Source of the DNA: Charina bottae
Taxonomy: Eukaryota; Chordata; Lepidosauria; Squamata; Charinaidae
Reading direction: 5' to 3'
DNA: 64,000 nt
Assembly: GCA_023362775.1 (NCBI GenBank)
Contig: JALMGJ010000003.1
Location: 81,295,855 to 81,359,854 of the forward strand
Shown here: piece by piece, positions 21,245 through 32,813 of the stretch
Layout of the letters: each line of letters opens with the position of its first letter
How positions within the stretch are numbered: position 1 is the stretch's first letter
Notes under the pieces: model-generated
What the model was told of the DNA's origin: nothing
Seen by the model: the letters and a program-made list of their open reading frames with translations, nothing else
The model's database searches: none
Made by a program: the position numbers and the translations under genes

Positions 21245-22036
21245 ATGACAAATATGGCATTGAGGATGAAGAGAGACAAAGAGAAAGAAAAAGAAACTGG
21301 AAATGCATCTATAGAACTTTCAATAACTGCAGTATTAATGGAAGCTCCACCATCAGAAGAGAAAAAAATCCTGGATGCAATTCTGGACGCAATTACTTTA
21401 TCAAATAAAAAAATGGATGCATTTATAAACTTGGGTCAACAAATCAACAAGCAGATAGAAAATTTATTTACTTTAGAAAAAAAGATGGACAAAAAGATGG
21501 ATTTATTGGGACAACAAGTAATTAAGAAGATGGAAGAGGAGAAGGAAGAACCAACCCCGGAAATAAAACAAGAATTTAAAAAAGAAGTGCAGATAGTTAA
21601 GGAAGTGGTTAATACCTTATCAGGGGAATTTAAAGAGATGCAAGGCCAGATGCAGAAATTAGAGACTAACTCAGAAAATGTTATTAAAGAAGTTGAATAC
21701 AACTTAGATATTACTGTTTTAGCAGAAATGATAGAAAAAGAACATACTTTGAGATTGAGTGCATCCCTAGAACAATTAAATGAAAAAGCAAGAGACAGGA
21801 TTGTTTTTGAATTAGTTAAACTTCTAGAAATGAGAGAACAAGATTTGGATTTAGAAATAGATAAAACTTTCAGAGCTAATTCATGGTATGCTAGAGAAAA
21901 GAAAGTGTTCAAAGGGCAAAAGTTAAGGATAGTCTCTACTTTAAAAATAAAAACATTTTTAGAGAAATATAAGACAGATATGAGGGATGCACCAGGAGAA
22001 CGCAAGAAGCATTTCATAGATAGAAGTAAGAAATAG
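21245..22036 (+). CDS. L1 ORF1-like RNA-binding protein (ORF1p), 263 aa
   Basis: ORF1p of L1 elements is a trimeric nucleic-acid chaperone that coats its own RNA in a cytoplasmic particle. Here the N terminus is highly charged ('KRDKEKEKE', residues ~9-17). Residues ~45-150 form a long Leu/Lys/Glu-rich coiled coil ('INKQIENLFTLEKKMDKKMD'). Residues ~155-255 fit the RRM plus C-terminal domain, with 'ARDRIVFELVKLLEMREQDL' and 'EIDKTFRANSWYAREKKV', the latter resembling the ORF1p segment before the conserved Arg-Pro region. The start at 21245 was chosen because it follows the T-rich leader; an in-frame upstream ATG at 21161 would add 28 hydrophobic residues unlike ORF1p. The frame is intact, but the C terminus may be altered by the deletion that removed ORF2. 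This is a transposon gene, not a host gene. Confidence 0.75.
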   Translation: MTNMALRMKRDKEKEKETGNASIELSITAVLMEAPPSEEKKILDAILDAITLSNKKMDAFINLGQQINKQIENLFTLEKKMDKKMDLLGQQVIKKMEEEKEEPTPEIKQEFKKEVQIVKEVVNTLSGEFKEMQGQMQKLETNSENVIKEVEYNLDITVLAEMIEKEHTLRLSASLEQLNEKARDRIVFELVKLLEMREQDLDLEIDKTFRANSWYAREKKVFKGQKLRIVSTLKIKTFLEKYKTDMRDAPGERKKHFIDRSKK

Positions 22037-22525
22037 AGATAAATGGCTGACTTAGAAGGACTTCTTAAAAATTGGGAAAATTAGATTTTACCAATGACAC
22101 AAAATTGGATGTTAAAATTGATGGATTGGCAGAAAATGATAAATTGACATGTTTATTAAAAGAAAATTCAAATTATTATTTTAATAAGGAGTGGAAACCA
22201 TTGATGGACTATTCGTAACATGCAGGGGGGGCAAAGCTTATATGGGGTATTGAAGATTAAAATATATACAAATTGATATATTAGACAGGAAAGGTTTTTT
22301 GAATGTTATATATAGAGCTAGCATGTATGATAAATCTGTTAAATTACTATGACCAGAGATAAATCGGAAGTTAACCAATTTCTATTTCTTATCTTTTTCT
22401 TTTTTTTCTTTTTTCTTTACTTTACTGCACTTTTTTTCTTCTTTCTTTGATTTGTATTTCTATTTCCTTTCCATTTCTAACTTTTAACTATGTATATCTA
22501 AAACTTTAATAAAATTACTTTTCTA

Positions 22526-23180
22526 CAATTACTGCTTCTACATATGCAAGATGAAGTTTGGGGGAAGTTTATTCCCAACTGTTCCTCTCCTTGATTGCAG
22601 AATTCAAGAGACAACATTTCAGCAAAGAGAACTCAGTAGTACAGAACAATAGACATACAAAATAACAAACAAGTTAGGGATTATTTTTACTGCTTTTCTT
22701 AACTACTGTCTTTCTCTAATATTCATTTGCTTTTCAAGGGAGCATAAAATAATTCCAGAATCTGGCTAGTCAGTTTGCCAATGGAGAAATCTGTCAATTT
22801 TCAAAAACTTAGTGAGATATCTCATGGGATAACCCTAGAAATTATGCCTGTGTAATGCTTTGAAGAGATACTTTACTTTAATGATATTTGTTCAAAGCAG
22901 CCCTTTGAAGATGCTTGTGAAGCAATGCACTTAAAAGCAAAGTGAAGTGGTCAGGTTGCTCCACTTTGCTTTCTTTCTGAGGCTTGTCCTGGCTCATGGG
23001 GCTGCAGGTTGAGGCTTCAAAATATTGCAAAGGCAAATCACGGTGCTCTGTACCTTCTTGAGATGAATAATGTTGCCTCCATGATGCAAAGTGCCTAGCT
23101 GAGACAAATCATGGTTACTGTTTCTTTTTTCTCTCTGAAATGCTTACTTGCATTATGATGCAGAAAGATAACTAATATTG
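22526..23180. other. Non-coding sequence, no feature recognised
   Basis: No open frame of interest and no recognised repeat. Confidence 0.5.
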
Positions 23181-23646
23181 TTTGTTTGTTTGTTTGTTTG
23201 TTTGTTTTATCACCGCCCAACGCCCCACAAGGGGACTCTGGGCGGTTTACAATAAAACAAAACTAAGCAATACAATCTAAAATCACACAATAAATACAAT
23301 ACATACTAAATAAATATAATAAAAACGAAATGGCTCAAGTTCTTCTACTACTGCTAGTGAAATAAAGTTGTATTAAGAAACTAGTCATCCCCAGGAGTGG
23401 CTACTCTTATTCCCGCCCCAAGCATGATAGCAGAACCAGGTTTTTAAGTGTCTGTGGAAATCCAGGAGCGAGGGGGCCCATCTCATCTCCGGGGAAAGGA
23501 TGTTCCAGAGGGCAGGAGCTACTGCAGAGAAGGCCCGCTTCCGCGACCCCACTAGATGGAACTCTTTAACAGGTGGGGTCTGTAGCATGCCCTCTCTGCA
23601 TGTCCAGGTGGGACGGGTCGATGTGATGGGGACGAGACGGCCCTAG
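23181..23646 (-). mobile_element. CR1 (L3-type) 3' fragment with (TTTG)n tail
   Basis: (TTTG)n at 23181-23207 is the expanded 3' tail. Next comes plus-strand 'CACCGCCCAACG..GGACTCTGGGCGG', the complement of the CR1 3' signature. A C-terminal RT remnant at 23385-23588 encodes 'SRKRAFSAVAPALWNIL'. Confidence 0.9.
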
Positions 23647-23689
23647 AAACAAATAATATGATGGCAACCCAGAGGATTGTAAAGTTCCC

Positions 23690-23945
23690 TTCCTCATGGT
23701 TTTTAGAAGATCTTTAAAGACAACCTTGCTTTATCAGGCCTTCAATCCTAGCTGAGTTTACTGATGTCCATATTGGGGGAGAGTTGTTTGGTTAGTAAAG
23801 CTGCTCTTTATAATTTTGATTTATTTTTATCACTGCTTTTTACCATTTTAGCATGTTGTAAAACTGCTCAGAGACTTCTGATCTGAGTGGCTACAAAAAC
23901 TGTGAACCAACCAGCCAGCCAACCAACCAACCAATCAACCAACCC
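23690..23945 (+). mobile_element. CR1-like 3' end
   Basis: The pattern 'AAGATCTTTAAAGACAACCTTGC' then T-rich DNA then 'TTGTAAAACTGCTCAGAGACTTCTGATC' follows the CR1 3' UTR layout. It ends in an (ACCA/ACCC)n tail at 23895-23940. Confidence 0.65.
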
Positions 23946-24469
23946 AATCCAAAAGTAATTAAGTGGCTTTAAGCAACAATACAGTACAGTATTACAGTAA
24001 CAAGGTGGGGAAAGCATGAAGACTTCGGGAATTCTTTCCAATCCCTTTACCAAGGGTTGTGTATGTGTGAATGTCTAATCATGGCTGATGAATGTGTTTC
24101 TGCTCTCCCCTCATGTTACTGTCTGTACGTTTGTGTCAATGAGTGCTTTGGAAAGACCAAGGTTCAGCTCTGATGATCAGAAGGGGAGAAGGAGGGGGGC
24201 TTAAGAATGGGGCAGTTGGCAGCATTCCCAACTGCTGCCCCACAGCCTCTCCTACAGGGATGCATTGGGGGATTTTTTTTTTCTCCTCAGCCCCCAGCAT
24301 GATCCAGCATGTCTGAACTCAGCCTTTCTTTTCCTGGCTTCTCTCACCACATTAAATTCTTTCAGAGAGTTATCCTGCTGATAGACAGACAGATGAACAG
24401 GTTTACATAATTTAATTCCAAAACCCTATGGGATTACAAAGAATAAAAAGTGGAACAGCTACCTAATTC
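23946..24469. other. Non-coding sequence, no feature recognised
   Basis: Includes a short poly-T run near 24271. Nothing else recognised. Confidence 0.5.
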
Positions 24470-24745
24470 CATGATAACTCTGCTGGATCAGACCAAAGTC
24501 ATCATAATCCAGCATTTTGTTTCTTAGAGTGGCCAACCAGATATTTCTGTGCTGCTCATAAGTAGGATATGGAGACATATCTCTCTCCTGCCACTGATCT
24601 TAAGAAACTGGAATTTGAAGGCATGCTGTCCCTAATCTACCGATAACACTGGATCTTCAAGACTAAAAGCTCTTGATAAATCTGGTTCCCAAAGTGTATT
24701 CAATTCCCTTTTATAAACATCCAAGTCAGTGGCCTTTGCCACATT
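24470..24745 (-). mobile_element. 3' end of an old CR1-like LINE (same family as 58196-58605)
   Basis: Plus-strand 'CTGCTGGATCAGACCAAAGTC', 'GTGGCCAACCAGAT' and 'GGCATGCTGTCCC' are the complement of the 3' end of a widespread reptile CR1-like family. The preceding part of that family lies in plus orientation at 58196-58605. Confidence 0.6.
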
Positions 24746-24913
24746 TCACTGCCTCGCACAATTTTCAAAGGCCCAGGACCCCTATTGGGACAATGAATTA
24801 GGCACCTCCATCAGTGTGCCTTTTCTTTCAGAGCCTCTCCACTCCAGGACTGTTCAGTAAAACCTTTACAATTACAAGTGTTGTTTCTTTGCCACTGGCA
24901 ATCTTATATAAAT

Positions 24914-24915
<2 letters not shown>
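24746..24915. other. Non-coding sequence, no feature recognised
   Basis: Nothing recognised. Confidence 0.4.
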
Positions 24916-24957
<42 letters not shown>

Positions 24958-24958
24958 A
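24916..24958. repeat. (AAAT)n microsatellite
   Basis: About ten perfect AAAT units. Confidence 0.95.
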
Positions 24959-25419
24959 TCTTCTCCAGCTAGGTACCTTTGCTGATCACACTTATCCCTG
25001 CCTGCAAGAGAAGTAGCAGGCCATTGTATGCTGCCCTCTTCTTGTGGAAAATACTCCTTCTCACTATGAAATCTCCCTCTTATATGATCAAACCATACAT
25101 TAAAAAGTCCAGGGGTTTATAGTCTCATATGACATATCTTGTTATTTTAGTTATGGTAGAATTATACGTATGCTGTGATTTTCTACAGCATCAGTTTTGT
25201 GAACTTCATTTCATTCTTTTGCTCTATAAAGGTATGTCTGTGTGTTTTAATTTAGTTTTGCTTTCCATTGGGGCAAAAGGGAAAATGAATCACTTGTTTT
25301 CTCATCATTGCTCCATGGCAGTATAGGGACTGAAAAAGGGATTGGACAGAAGGATATTATGTAAATCCATTCCTTCCCTCCTCCATTCTGGATCCTCTGT
25401 CATCAGTCCATTGATGTAG
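24959..25419. other. Non-coding sequence, no feature recognised
   Basis: A 65-residue frame at 25129-25326 has no domain. Confidence 0.45.
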
Positions 25420-25615
25420 GGTGGACTGTGGTTCAGTGGAAGAACACAGGTTTTGTGTGCCAACTTGCCAGATGCAATCTCTAGCATCTTCACATAGGGC
25501 TGGACTAATTCCTTCCTGGAATTACAGAGAATCATAGGCAATCCACATCAACAATATTGAATTAGATGGAGCAGTGGGCCTCTCAGTTGAAGGCAATTTC
25601 CTATGTTCTTATAGT
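25420..25615 (+). repeat. tRNA-derived SINE 'D', old copy
   Basis: Head 'GGACTGTGGTTCAGTGGAAGAACAC' with the B-box remnant 'GATGCAATCTC', then 'ATTGAATTAGATGGAGCAGTGGG' and 'GGCAATTTCCTATGTTCTTA'. The layout is that of a common reptile tRNA SINE ending in a GCAGCTTCCTATGTTC-type tail. Another copy is at 41395-41540. Confidence 0.75.
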
Positions 25616-26552
25616 GAATCATTAGTAGAACTGTACTGCAAGAAACTCTGGGTCAGAGGGCTTCTCCTAAGTCCTTTTTTCCCCTACCCATCCATCCAGA
25701 TATCTTTATCTATAATCCTTAGAATTTTCAAATAATTCTACACATCATTAACTGCACAAAGAAACTACTAATCCAGCAAAATCTCAACTCTTGATAATCT
25801 TTTGAAAAATGAACACAGTGGATTATTGTGCTTCCTGGTAAGCCCTACCCAGAGTGAAGAAATACAAATCTAGGCTTGACACATCTGATCAAAGAGTACT
25901 CCAGTAATTCAGTAAAGTTAGAATATTTTTTTTTACTTCTTTAAACTACAACTATTCTATAAACAATCAATGTCTCTGTCCTATATCATAAATGTCACAG
26001 TCTTTTTGAGTTCTATAGGATAAATGGGAAAACTGGGAAATCTGTTGCTTAAATAACTATTCATGATAGTTTGGATAACAGATGCATTGACTATGCCATG
26101 GGAAGATTCCATTATCATTGCAGAACCATTATTGCACTTTATAAATCATAATCTCACCTGCTCATGAGAGGCAAAGTGCACACCTGTGTCTAGTTAGCAA
26201 CAGACTAAATGACTTCAGCATTTCTTTGCCAGTCCTATTATCCTTCCTTCCAAGACAGAAACTCTGATATTTGGAAGTCACGTTCGTTATGTCAGGGAAA
26301 TGTAAAATAAATACACTGCTTGGATTACATGGCAGTCACTGAATGGAATATGAAGCCATAACATATCAGGGAGTTGGGGTAGAAGAGGAATGGAAAACCC
26401 CACTGATTCCACTCTAGGAAAAAAAATAACAAATATGGATTTCCCCCTATAAACAAATGATTTAGATCAAAGCTGTGCAACCTTTTGGAAGGAAGGGCTA
26501 CCCTTGATATTTGAATGGGCTTCCAGGGGTGGAGAGTTCTCTAAAAGTAGGT
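25616..26552. other. Non-coding sequence, no feature recognised
   Basis: No repeat or frame identified. Confidence 0.5.
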
Positions 26553-26565
26553 ATTTAAATTAGTT

Positions 26566-26809
26566 TAAATTTAATTAATTTATTAATTTTTATGCCTTCA
26601 AGTCAGGGTTGACTCCTGGTGACTGCCTGCACAAGTCCCTGCAGTTTTCTTGGCAAGGAAGTGGTTTGCCCTTGTCTCCTTCCTAGGACTGAGAGAGAGT
26701 GACTGGCCCAAGGTCACCCAGCTGGCTTCGTGCCAAAGGCAGGACTAGAACTCATGGTCTCCCAGTTTCTAGCCTGGTGCCTTAACCACTACACCAAACT
26801 GGCTCTCTA
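26566..26809 (-). repeat. Sauria SINE with 13-bp target duplication
   Basis: Duplication ATTTAAATTAGTT at 26553-26565 and 26810-26822. Orientation is minus: AT-rich tail at left, then 'GACTGCCTGCACAAGTCCCTG', and the head complement 'CTTAACCACTACACCAAACTGG' at right. One of the best-preserved Sauria SINEs here. Confidence 0.93.
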
Positions 26810-26822
26810 ATTTAAATTAGTT

Positions 26823-27772
26823 CAGTTTAATTCACATTGAATGGGGACTTAACAAAAGGAGAAAGGAGAAACATGCAGGAATTCTTAATCTGATGATTAC
26901 ATAGAAGAGAGAGAATTGCTCATAGGTATAGACTGGGCATATATTTGATGGGTGGCTCATTAATGTTGGAGGGAAAAAAATTGCTCTACTCTCATCATTT
27001 CTATCCTCTTCCCCAAGTGAGGCCTTCCTTGCTTGGTGAGAGGATGAGAAAATACATCTGAAGCCTGGCAGCTTCTAGGTGAAAGCTTTGTCACGTCTAA
27101 CGAAAAAGAGGCCAGCTTATCACTTTCTGGAGGATATGCATACATCTGAACAATATGGCTATTTAAACTCAACAAGAAAATTAGTCAGCATACTGACAAA
27201 ATCCTACATACTCAGGACTAAGATAAAACTATACAGACACTAGCATAAAAGGAAATTGATTTTTTCCATTTGTTCCTTTGTTCCTTACTAGTTAGCTACC
27301 TTTTCATTTTCTGTCTTTCAAATATCATGTCAAAAAGATGGAAAGTCTGAAACACCAGCTCCTCAGTGTGAGATGAGGAATATTCCATTAGGTTCACAAT
27401 AGAACAGTAACCTGAGAAAAATATTTATTTTTCCCCCTACACTGTATATCTCACAACAAGCTAGCAACAAACAAGCAAACTGTTTCTAAAGTACCCTCTC
27501 ATTCTGTATTTCTGCATAAAAAGGAAAGCTATCAATTATTGTAAACCATGTTGAGAGTTTAAATTCTAAGCAGTACATGTCAAGGCCAATATTAATATAT
27601 ATCTGATGTCTCATGATCCAGTGATTCACAGCTCTGCATAGATGAATCTCCCCTTTTGAAAACTTGGTTATTTTTGAGTTGACATTGGGAGATATGAGTG
27701 CTCTACTTTATCTGCAATGGGTTCATTCACATATCACATGCAATTCATAGCTTAATTTGAATGACAAGCATG
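26823..27772. other. Non-coding sequence, no feature recognised
   Basis: A 71-residue minus frame at 26960-27175 has no domain. Confidence 0.45.
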
Positions 27773-27783
27773 TATATGTAAAA

Positions 27784-28115
27784 AAAAGGTAAAGGTTCCC
27801 CCTGCACATTTGAGCAGTCGTGTCCGACTCTAGGGGCCGGTGCTCATCTCCATTTGTTAGCCAAAGAGCCAGCGTTGTCCGAAGACGCTTCCACAGTCAT
27901 GTGGCCGCATGACGCGCGCGGAACGCTGTTACCTACCCACCGAAGTGGTACCTATTAATCTACTTGCATTTGCATGCTTTCAAATTGCTAGGTTGGCAAG
28001 AGCTGGATCTAGTGCGGGAGCTCACTCCGCATGCAGGGCTAGGGATTCGAACCTCCGAACTTGCGATCTTCCGATCGACAAGCCTGGCATCTTACCCACT
28101 GAGCCACCACACCCC
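27784..28115 (-). repeat. SINE A, full length, 11-bp target duplication
   Basis: Duplication TATATGTAAAA at 27773-27783 and 28116-28126. 332 bp, 3' terminus at left, head complement ending 'TGAGCCACCACACCC' at right. Confidence 0.94.
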
Positions 28116-28126
28116 TATATGTAAAA

Positions 28127-28780
28127 TAATCCTGTAAAAAAGAAAGAAACCCCCCCATAATATTTCTCAGCCAATTATGATGTTTAGATTGTTATTTCTT
28201 TAATTTTATGGGTGATAGTCACCAAAGATAAGGAATAAATGAGTAAGTAGGGCCCTGTCAAATCTCTCTTGGCTAGCAAGGCTAGAATATATTTCCCATG
28301 ACACAAATCTACAATAAGTAGATTTATTGTAGCAAAGTCATGAAGCCATTATGAAAGAATTCCACCAATTGCTGTGTATCAAATTTATATTGCTGTATTT
28401 ATACTACAACCAATGTTCACTTTTTTGTGACTCTTTTCCTATTTGCTGTATGTAAAGAGCTAGAAGAGACAGTTTCCACTTGTTCCTTGTTTTGATAATG
28501 GCTAGATAGTTTACCTACTGTTGACTTTATGAGAACTAACTCTCACAGTCCCCATAATTGGCAGGATAATATAGGGCAGAAGCAAAAGAATCTCACCACA
28601 TCTTTTTTTTTCCTCTGCGAGATAACAGGCAGATAAATTCAGTTTACCATCACTGCTGCATTAGGGATGAATTAGAGAAAGCGGTAATTTCTTTAGTTTA
28701 CAGATCCACTAAGTCGACAGCATCAGCATTCTTTGCTATCACTGCCATAAGGGTACTGAGACAAAACTTATTAGGACAGG
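28127..28780. other. Non-coding sequence, no feature recognised
   Basis: No recognised family or gene. Confidence 0.45.
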
Positions 28781-29270
28781 CTAGAGAGATGTCTGTTTTA
28801 TGCGGATATGGATAATGCTTGACGAGATCAAGCAATTGTTTCCAAGGGGTAACCTTGGACCTCATAAATGATCATAATAGGAAGCTTTGTCCTGAAAATA
28901 TAAATGCCTTTTTAAGAGAGAGTGTTGTTCTTACCTCTTTAAAGGATAGGATAGTTCAACCAATCCTGAAAGAATCAGTGCAGTCAGAATATCTTGATAA
29001 CTATATCCAATAATACTATTACCAAACTGTCCAAATTTATTATGATTCGGCAGATCCTGGTAGTCATAGATGAAATGGATTTTTCTGGATAAATTTCAAA
29101 TGGGAATTGAATAGATCTCAATTTTTGGCTATGATCGACATTTGGTGGAAGGCTTAGACTGGGTTCCAGGGGAAGAAAAAGGGATTAAGGAAAATCTGAG
29201 CTATTGTGCTGATGGTACACTTCTCCTTGATTTGTGATATTGAGATGGGTCATTTGTCTATTATTATGGA
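28781..29270 (+). pseudogene. Heavily decayed CR1-like reverse transcriptase fragment (tentative)
   Basis: The frame at 28819-29013 contains 'SLKDRIVQPILKESVQSEYL', which follows the pattern of the CR1/L3 RT N-terminal segment (S-L-K-x-A-V-V-x-P-L-L-K-K-x-x-x-D). After it, broken frames continue for about 250 bp, with 'GTGCTGATGGTACACTTCTCC' near 29196 resembling a decayed ADDT-box region. Support is weak because only one word matches well. Confidence 0.4.
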
Positions 29271-29293
29271 AGAAGCACAGTGTATTATTAGTA

Positions 29294-29738
29294 TAGGAAG
29301 TCCTCACTTAATGACCCTAATTGGGACCAGCAACTCTGTCGCTAAGTGAAGCGGTCATTAAGCAAAGCATCACATGGCTGCCCACTTAGCCACAGCAGTT
29401 CCGTCAGTCCTGGTTGCGATTGTTAAGCGAATCACCCATGGATGTTAAGTGACACATCACATGACCATGACTTGCAACCTCCTCCCGGCTTCCCCATTGA
29501 CTTTGCTTTTCGGAAGCCATATAGGAAGGTTGCAAATGGCAATCATGTGCCTGCGAAACACTGCGACCGTCATAAATTCACGATAGTTGCCAAGCACCTG
29601 AATCACAGTCATGTGACCGCGGGGACAATGTAACAGTTGTAAGCATGAAGACCAGTCATAAGTCACTTTTTTCAGCACCGTTGTAACTTTGAACAGTTGC
29701 TAAACGAATGGTTGTTAAGCAAGGACTACTTTGTGGGT
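29294..29738. mobile_element. Non-autonomous DNA transposon with terminal inverted repeats (~445 bp)
   Basis: Left end AAGTCCTCACTTAATGACC and right end GGTTGTTAAGCAAGGACTACTT are imperfect inverted repeats. Internal words repeat the 'CACTTA..AC' theme ('TTAAGTGACACATC', 'TCATAAGTCAC'). No transposase. I could not read a convincing target duplication, so the superfamily is left open. Confidence 0.75.
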
Positions 29739-32700
29739 AGTTTGCCTGCAGTCAGGATTTAGGAAAATTCTAGAAATGATGATTAGGAAAGAATTTGGTC
29801 TCAGATATTTTTATTATACTAAGAACAGAAGAGAGTCTGAATCATTTACAACAGTTGCAAGTTGTATTCATTTTAATTTATAATTAAGAATAGATGTTAA
29901 GTGAGAAGCAGCCCTCTGGATGGTATGAATAAATTGTACAAACCAGTTTCCAGAATTTGAAATCGAAACCTCTGACAATAAATATGGTGTTCAGAATACA
30001 TTAAAGGATGAATCCCATCTCAAGGTGTCTTTCTCTGTCTCCCCCTTTTTATAAAGTTAATTCAGGATTCCCTGAAATCACTTTCTATACTGGTGAAATA
30101 AGGGGAAAAGGGGAACATAGCTTTTAAAACGATGTGGGGAAGAATGAGGCTCTATATAACTACTCATCTGGAGAATCTATATCTCATCTCATCTCATCTC
30201 ATCTTTAAAATTCTTCTCCCACTAATTGTATGGATAAAGAAGTAATGAAGTATTACATGCTGTTTCAAAATATATATTTCAATATGTAATAGATTGCATA
30301 TTTTGGCAAGGATACATACAGTATTAGTTTTTGTTAATTTATTTTCCTCCAGATATGTGGCCATGCAGGATGATAAACTGCTTTGATAAGCATCTTGAGA
30401 TACCCAAAGTTGAAGAGGAACCACCCCAACCTTTTTCTTATTGCCAAATGGCTCAAACATTAGTGGAAAGTTTACTTCTGATTATTCTAGTCCATCAAAT
30501 TATGTTTGACAAGGATGAGGTCGATAGAGTCCTAACAGCTTTCCTCTAAGGAAATGAGTGTTGAAAGATGTAGATCAGTAGTCTTTAATTAATTGATTTA
30601 ATTAATCAGTTAATTAAGTTGAATTAGTTCCTCAATGCACTTCCTTGTTAATGCATTCAGTTGTAGTGTTTAGAGCCAAACAGAGTTTGTGTCTCCACTG
30701 AAGGAGTAGGCAGTGAATAATACATTTTTTAAAATCCACATTTGAATAAGAAACCCAGATTCTGCTCCCTCACAAAAAAGCAAAATGAGATATTCCAAAC
30801 CTTGTATGAATGGAAATGCATCCCATCCATATACATTTAATTCCTTTGTATTTTCTTCTGCATTACTATTTGAGTATTAATAAAATTAGTAAGCCAAATT
30901 ATGCTCCTATGGAAGATTCTTGAATAGCATCTTGAATTCCAAGATTTGGAAACAAGGCTGGGGGACAGAACTGAAGTGGAGGAAAGAGACCATATGAGGG
31001 CTTCCTTATTCCCTCTGTCAAAGAAACTTTCATTCTTTTTCACCTAGGTAGAGATGACAGTGGACGTATGCCAAAGCTGAATTACCACAGGAAACATTGC
31101 ATGCTATCTTATCAAGGCAGAATGCACGAGTGTTATGAGTTTTGAAGAAGAAAGTGGGAAGAGGCTGATTTCTGCACAGTTAAGCAGACATCAACTATTT
31201 GGTACCATTGATGGAATTCATTGCTAAGGGAAATGAAGATCTCTACTTCGTCTTCTTTTCCCATATCACCCAATAATAGAAAAAGATTGGAAACTGCCTT
31301 TTGTGACTTTGGTGAGATCTGGGATGAAACTGGAGACAGATATTTCCCTGCTGTGACAGTTTCATTGAATATGCCAGAGACTGTTGCCTCAGTGATACTT
31401 GAAAACTGCAAAAAGAGATTCTGCAGTAGATAGGAAGCTCTCCAGATTTCTGCCTTTGCCCACAGAAATCTTCCTTAAATACTTCAATTTTATTCATGGA
31501 AATGGAGACTGTATCTTAGATGCATATCATCCTTGGAAGTTAAGAAGCATTTACATTCTGTCACTGTTTATGAGAGCATAGTGAACATATCAGACATACT
31601 TGCCAGCATCCCTTGAAGGGCAAAACCCTTTCTTCATAGAAGGTACTAGAAAATTTGGAAGAAAGCATAATTCCTTTATGGAATAGTGAATCCCAGTGTG
31701 TTGTCACTGCTACAACTTCCAATGACTTGGAGATAAAACATACCCAAGCACAAGAAGCAACCTTTGTTCCTCTGTCAAATGCTCAAATAAAATGATATAT
31801 TAAAAAAAACAGAAATGTGCCTATATAGACAAATATGTAATACCATGTAGATAAATGCTATTATAGTGAATTATTATAGCATTGTGTCTGAAGTCTTTGG
31901 CATTTTGATGGTAACATCCATCCATCTATGGCCTACATTAATCCCATAACAGTTACAGTAATAATTTTATCTAATGCTTTCAGTAAACAGAAGCAGGTGT
32001 CCTAAATATCAATTATTATTAAAGTACATTGTTAAATCTGAAAAATGAAATTATGTATGCTCACATTCTGTAGGTGCTGAAAAATGAAGTTCTATCACAA
32101 GTAAGTTTAGGGGAAAAAAACATATAAAAAGGAGTTTTGCTGATATCCCAAAGCAAGCAATGTAATTTTCAAATTTATCTTGCCAAATATATCTTTCAAG
32201 AGCTACCCATAAAATTGAGCCTGTAATATCTCTTCTTCTCCTCATCAACATAAAGAAGAAATAGAGCCCAAAATTTCCTTTATTGTACATGGTACATTAT
32301 ATAATAACATAAAAAAACCCCATATTTCATCCACAAATAATTAGAATTATTGTGTAAACTACACAGGACCCACATAGGTTGTTTACACAATAGCCTTTTT
32401 TAAATTGCCATTTTTTTACCCTTGAGATATATTCAAATTAGCCATTCCATTTAGGAAAGGGCTGTTTCCATTCATCAGGATCTATGGAGACTTCTATTTG
32501 GAGGAAGATGACTGGGAATAATTATTTCTTATTCTACTTTTCTCTTTGAAGCCCTCTGCAGTTTTGAAGTCTCCTAGTGCTTCAGATAAGCTTTTCCAGA
32601 GGCAGAGGGATCTGCAGCAGATGAAGGAAGAACTGTGATGATTACCTGTCCAATCCCATTTACCAGCTCTACTTTGGCTCCAAACGATGAATTTTATAAG

Positions 32701-32753
32701 GAGCATTGTTGTAGCCTAGTGTTTCATGTACTCTCCCTTTCTTCCCCTTAGTG
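29739..32753. other. 3 kb non-coding sequence, one short pentamer repeat
   Basis: (TCATC/ATCTC)n at 30179-30203. Short frames at 30331-30549, 31133-31581 and 32494-32706 occur on both strands without domains or splice context. AATTAATT-rich run near 30580-30622. No gene seen. Confidence 0.5.
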
Positions 32754-32813
32754 CGAAGAAGAAGAAGAAGAAGAAGAAGAAGAAGAAGAAGAAGAAGAAG
32801 AAGAAGAAGAAAA
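32754..32813. repeat. (GAA)n microsatellite
   Basis: About 18 GAA units, purine-only on this strand, in an otherwise repeat-poor stretch. Confidence 0.95.

Larger units (their letters stand above)
20101..22510 (+). mobile_element. ORF1-only L1 derivative (HAL1-like), complete insertion with 15-bp target duplication
   Basis: A perfect 15-bp duplication AAAATTACTTTTCTA flanks the element (20086-20100 and 22511-22525). The 5' end is a GC-richer leader (20101-20400) followed by a T-rich region, then an ORF1 (21245-22036). A remnant with stops resembles the ORF2 C terminus ('NKEWKPLMDYS' in one frame, near 22188-22220). The pyrimidine-rich 3' UTR ends in TTTAATAAAA. No RT or endonuclease is encoded. 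It is therefore a non-autonomous half-L1 arrangement comparable to mammalian HAL1, presumably copied in trans by a full L1. Confidence 0.85.

Noticed and set aside
21436..22017. 193-residue minus-strand frame rich in S, F and I
   Set aside because: Antisense of the ORF1 coiled coil; the K/E-rich sense strand leaves few stops on the other strand.
29457..29678. 73-residue minus frame with cysteine and histidine
   Set aside because: Contained in the TIR element at 29294-29738; not a zinc-finger pattern.
30331..31581. Cluster of 60-92 residue frames considered as exons
   Set aside because: Frames lie on both strands and overlap; no protein family words and no consistent splice phase.
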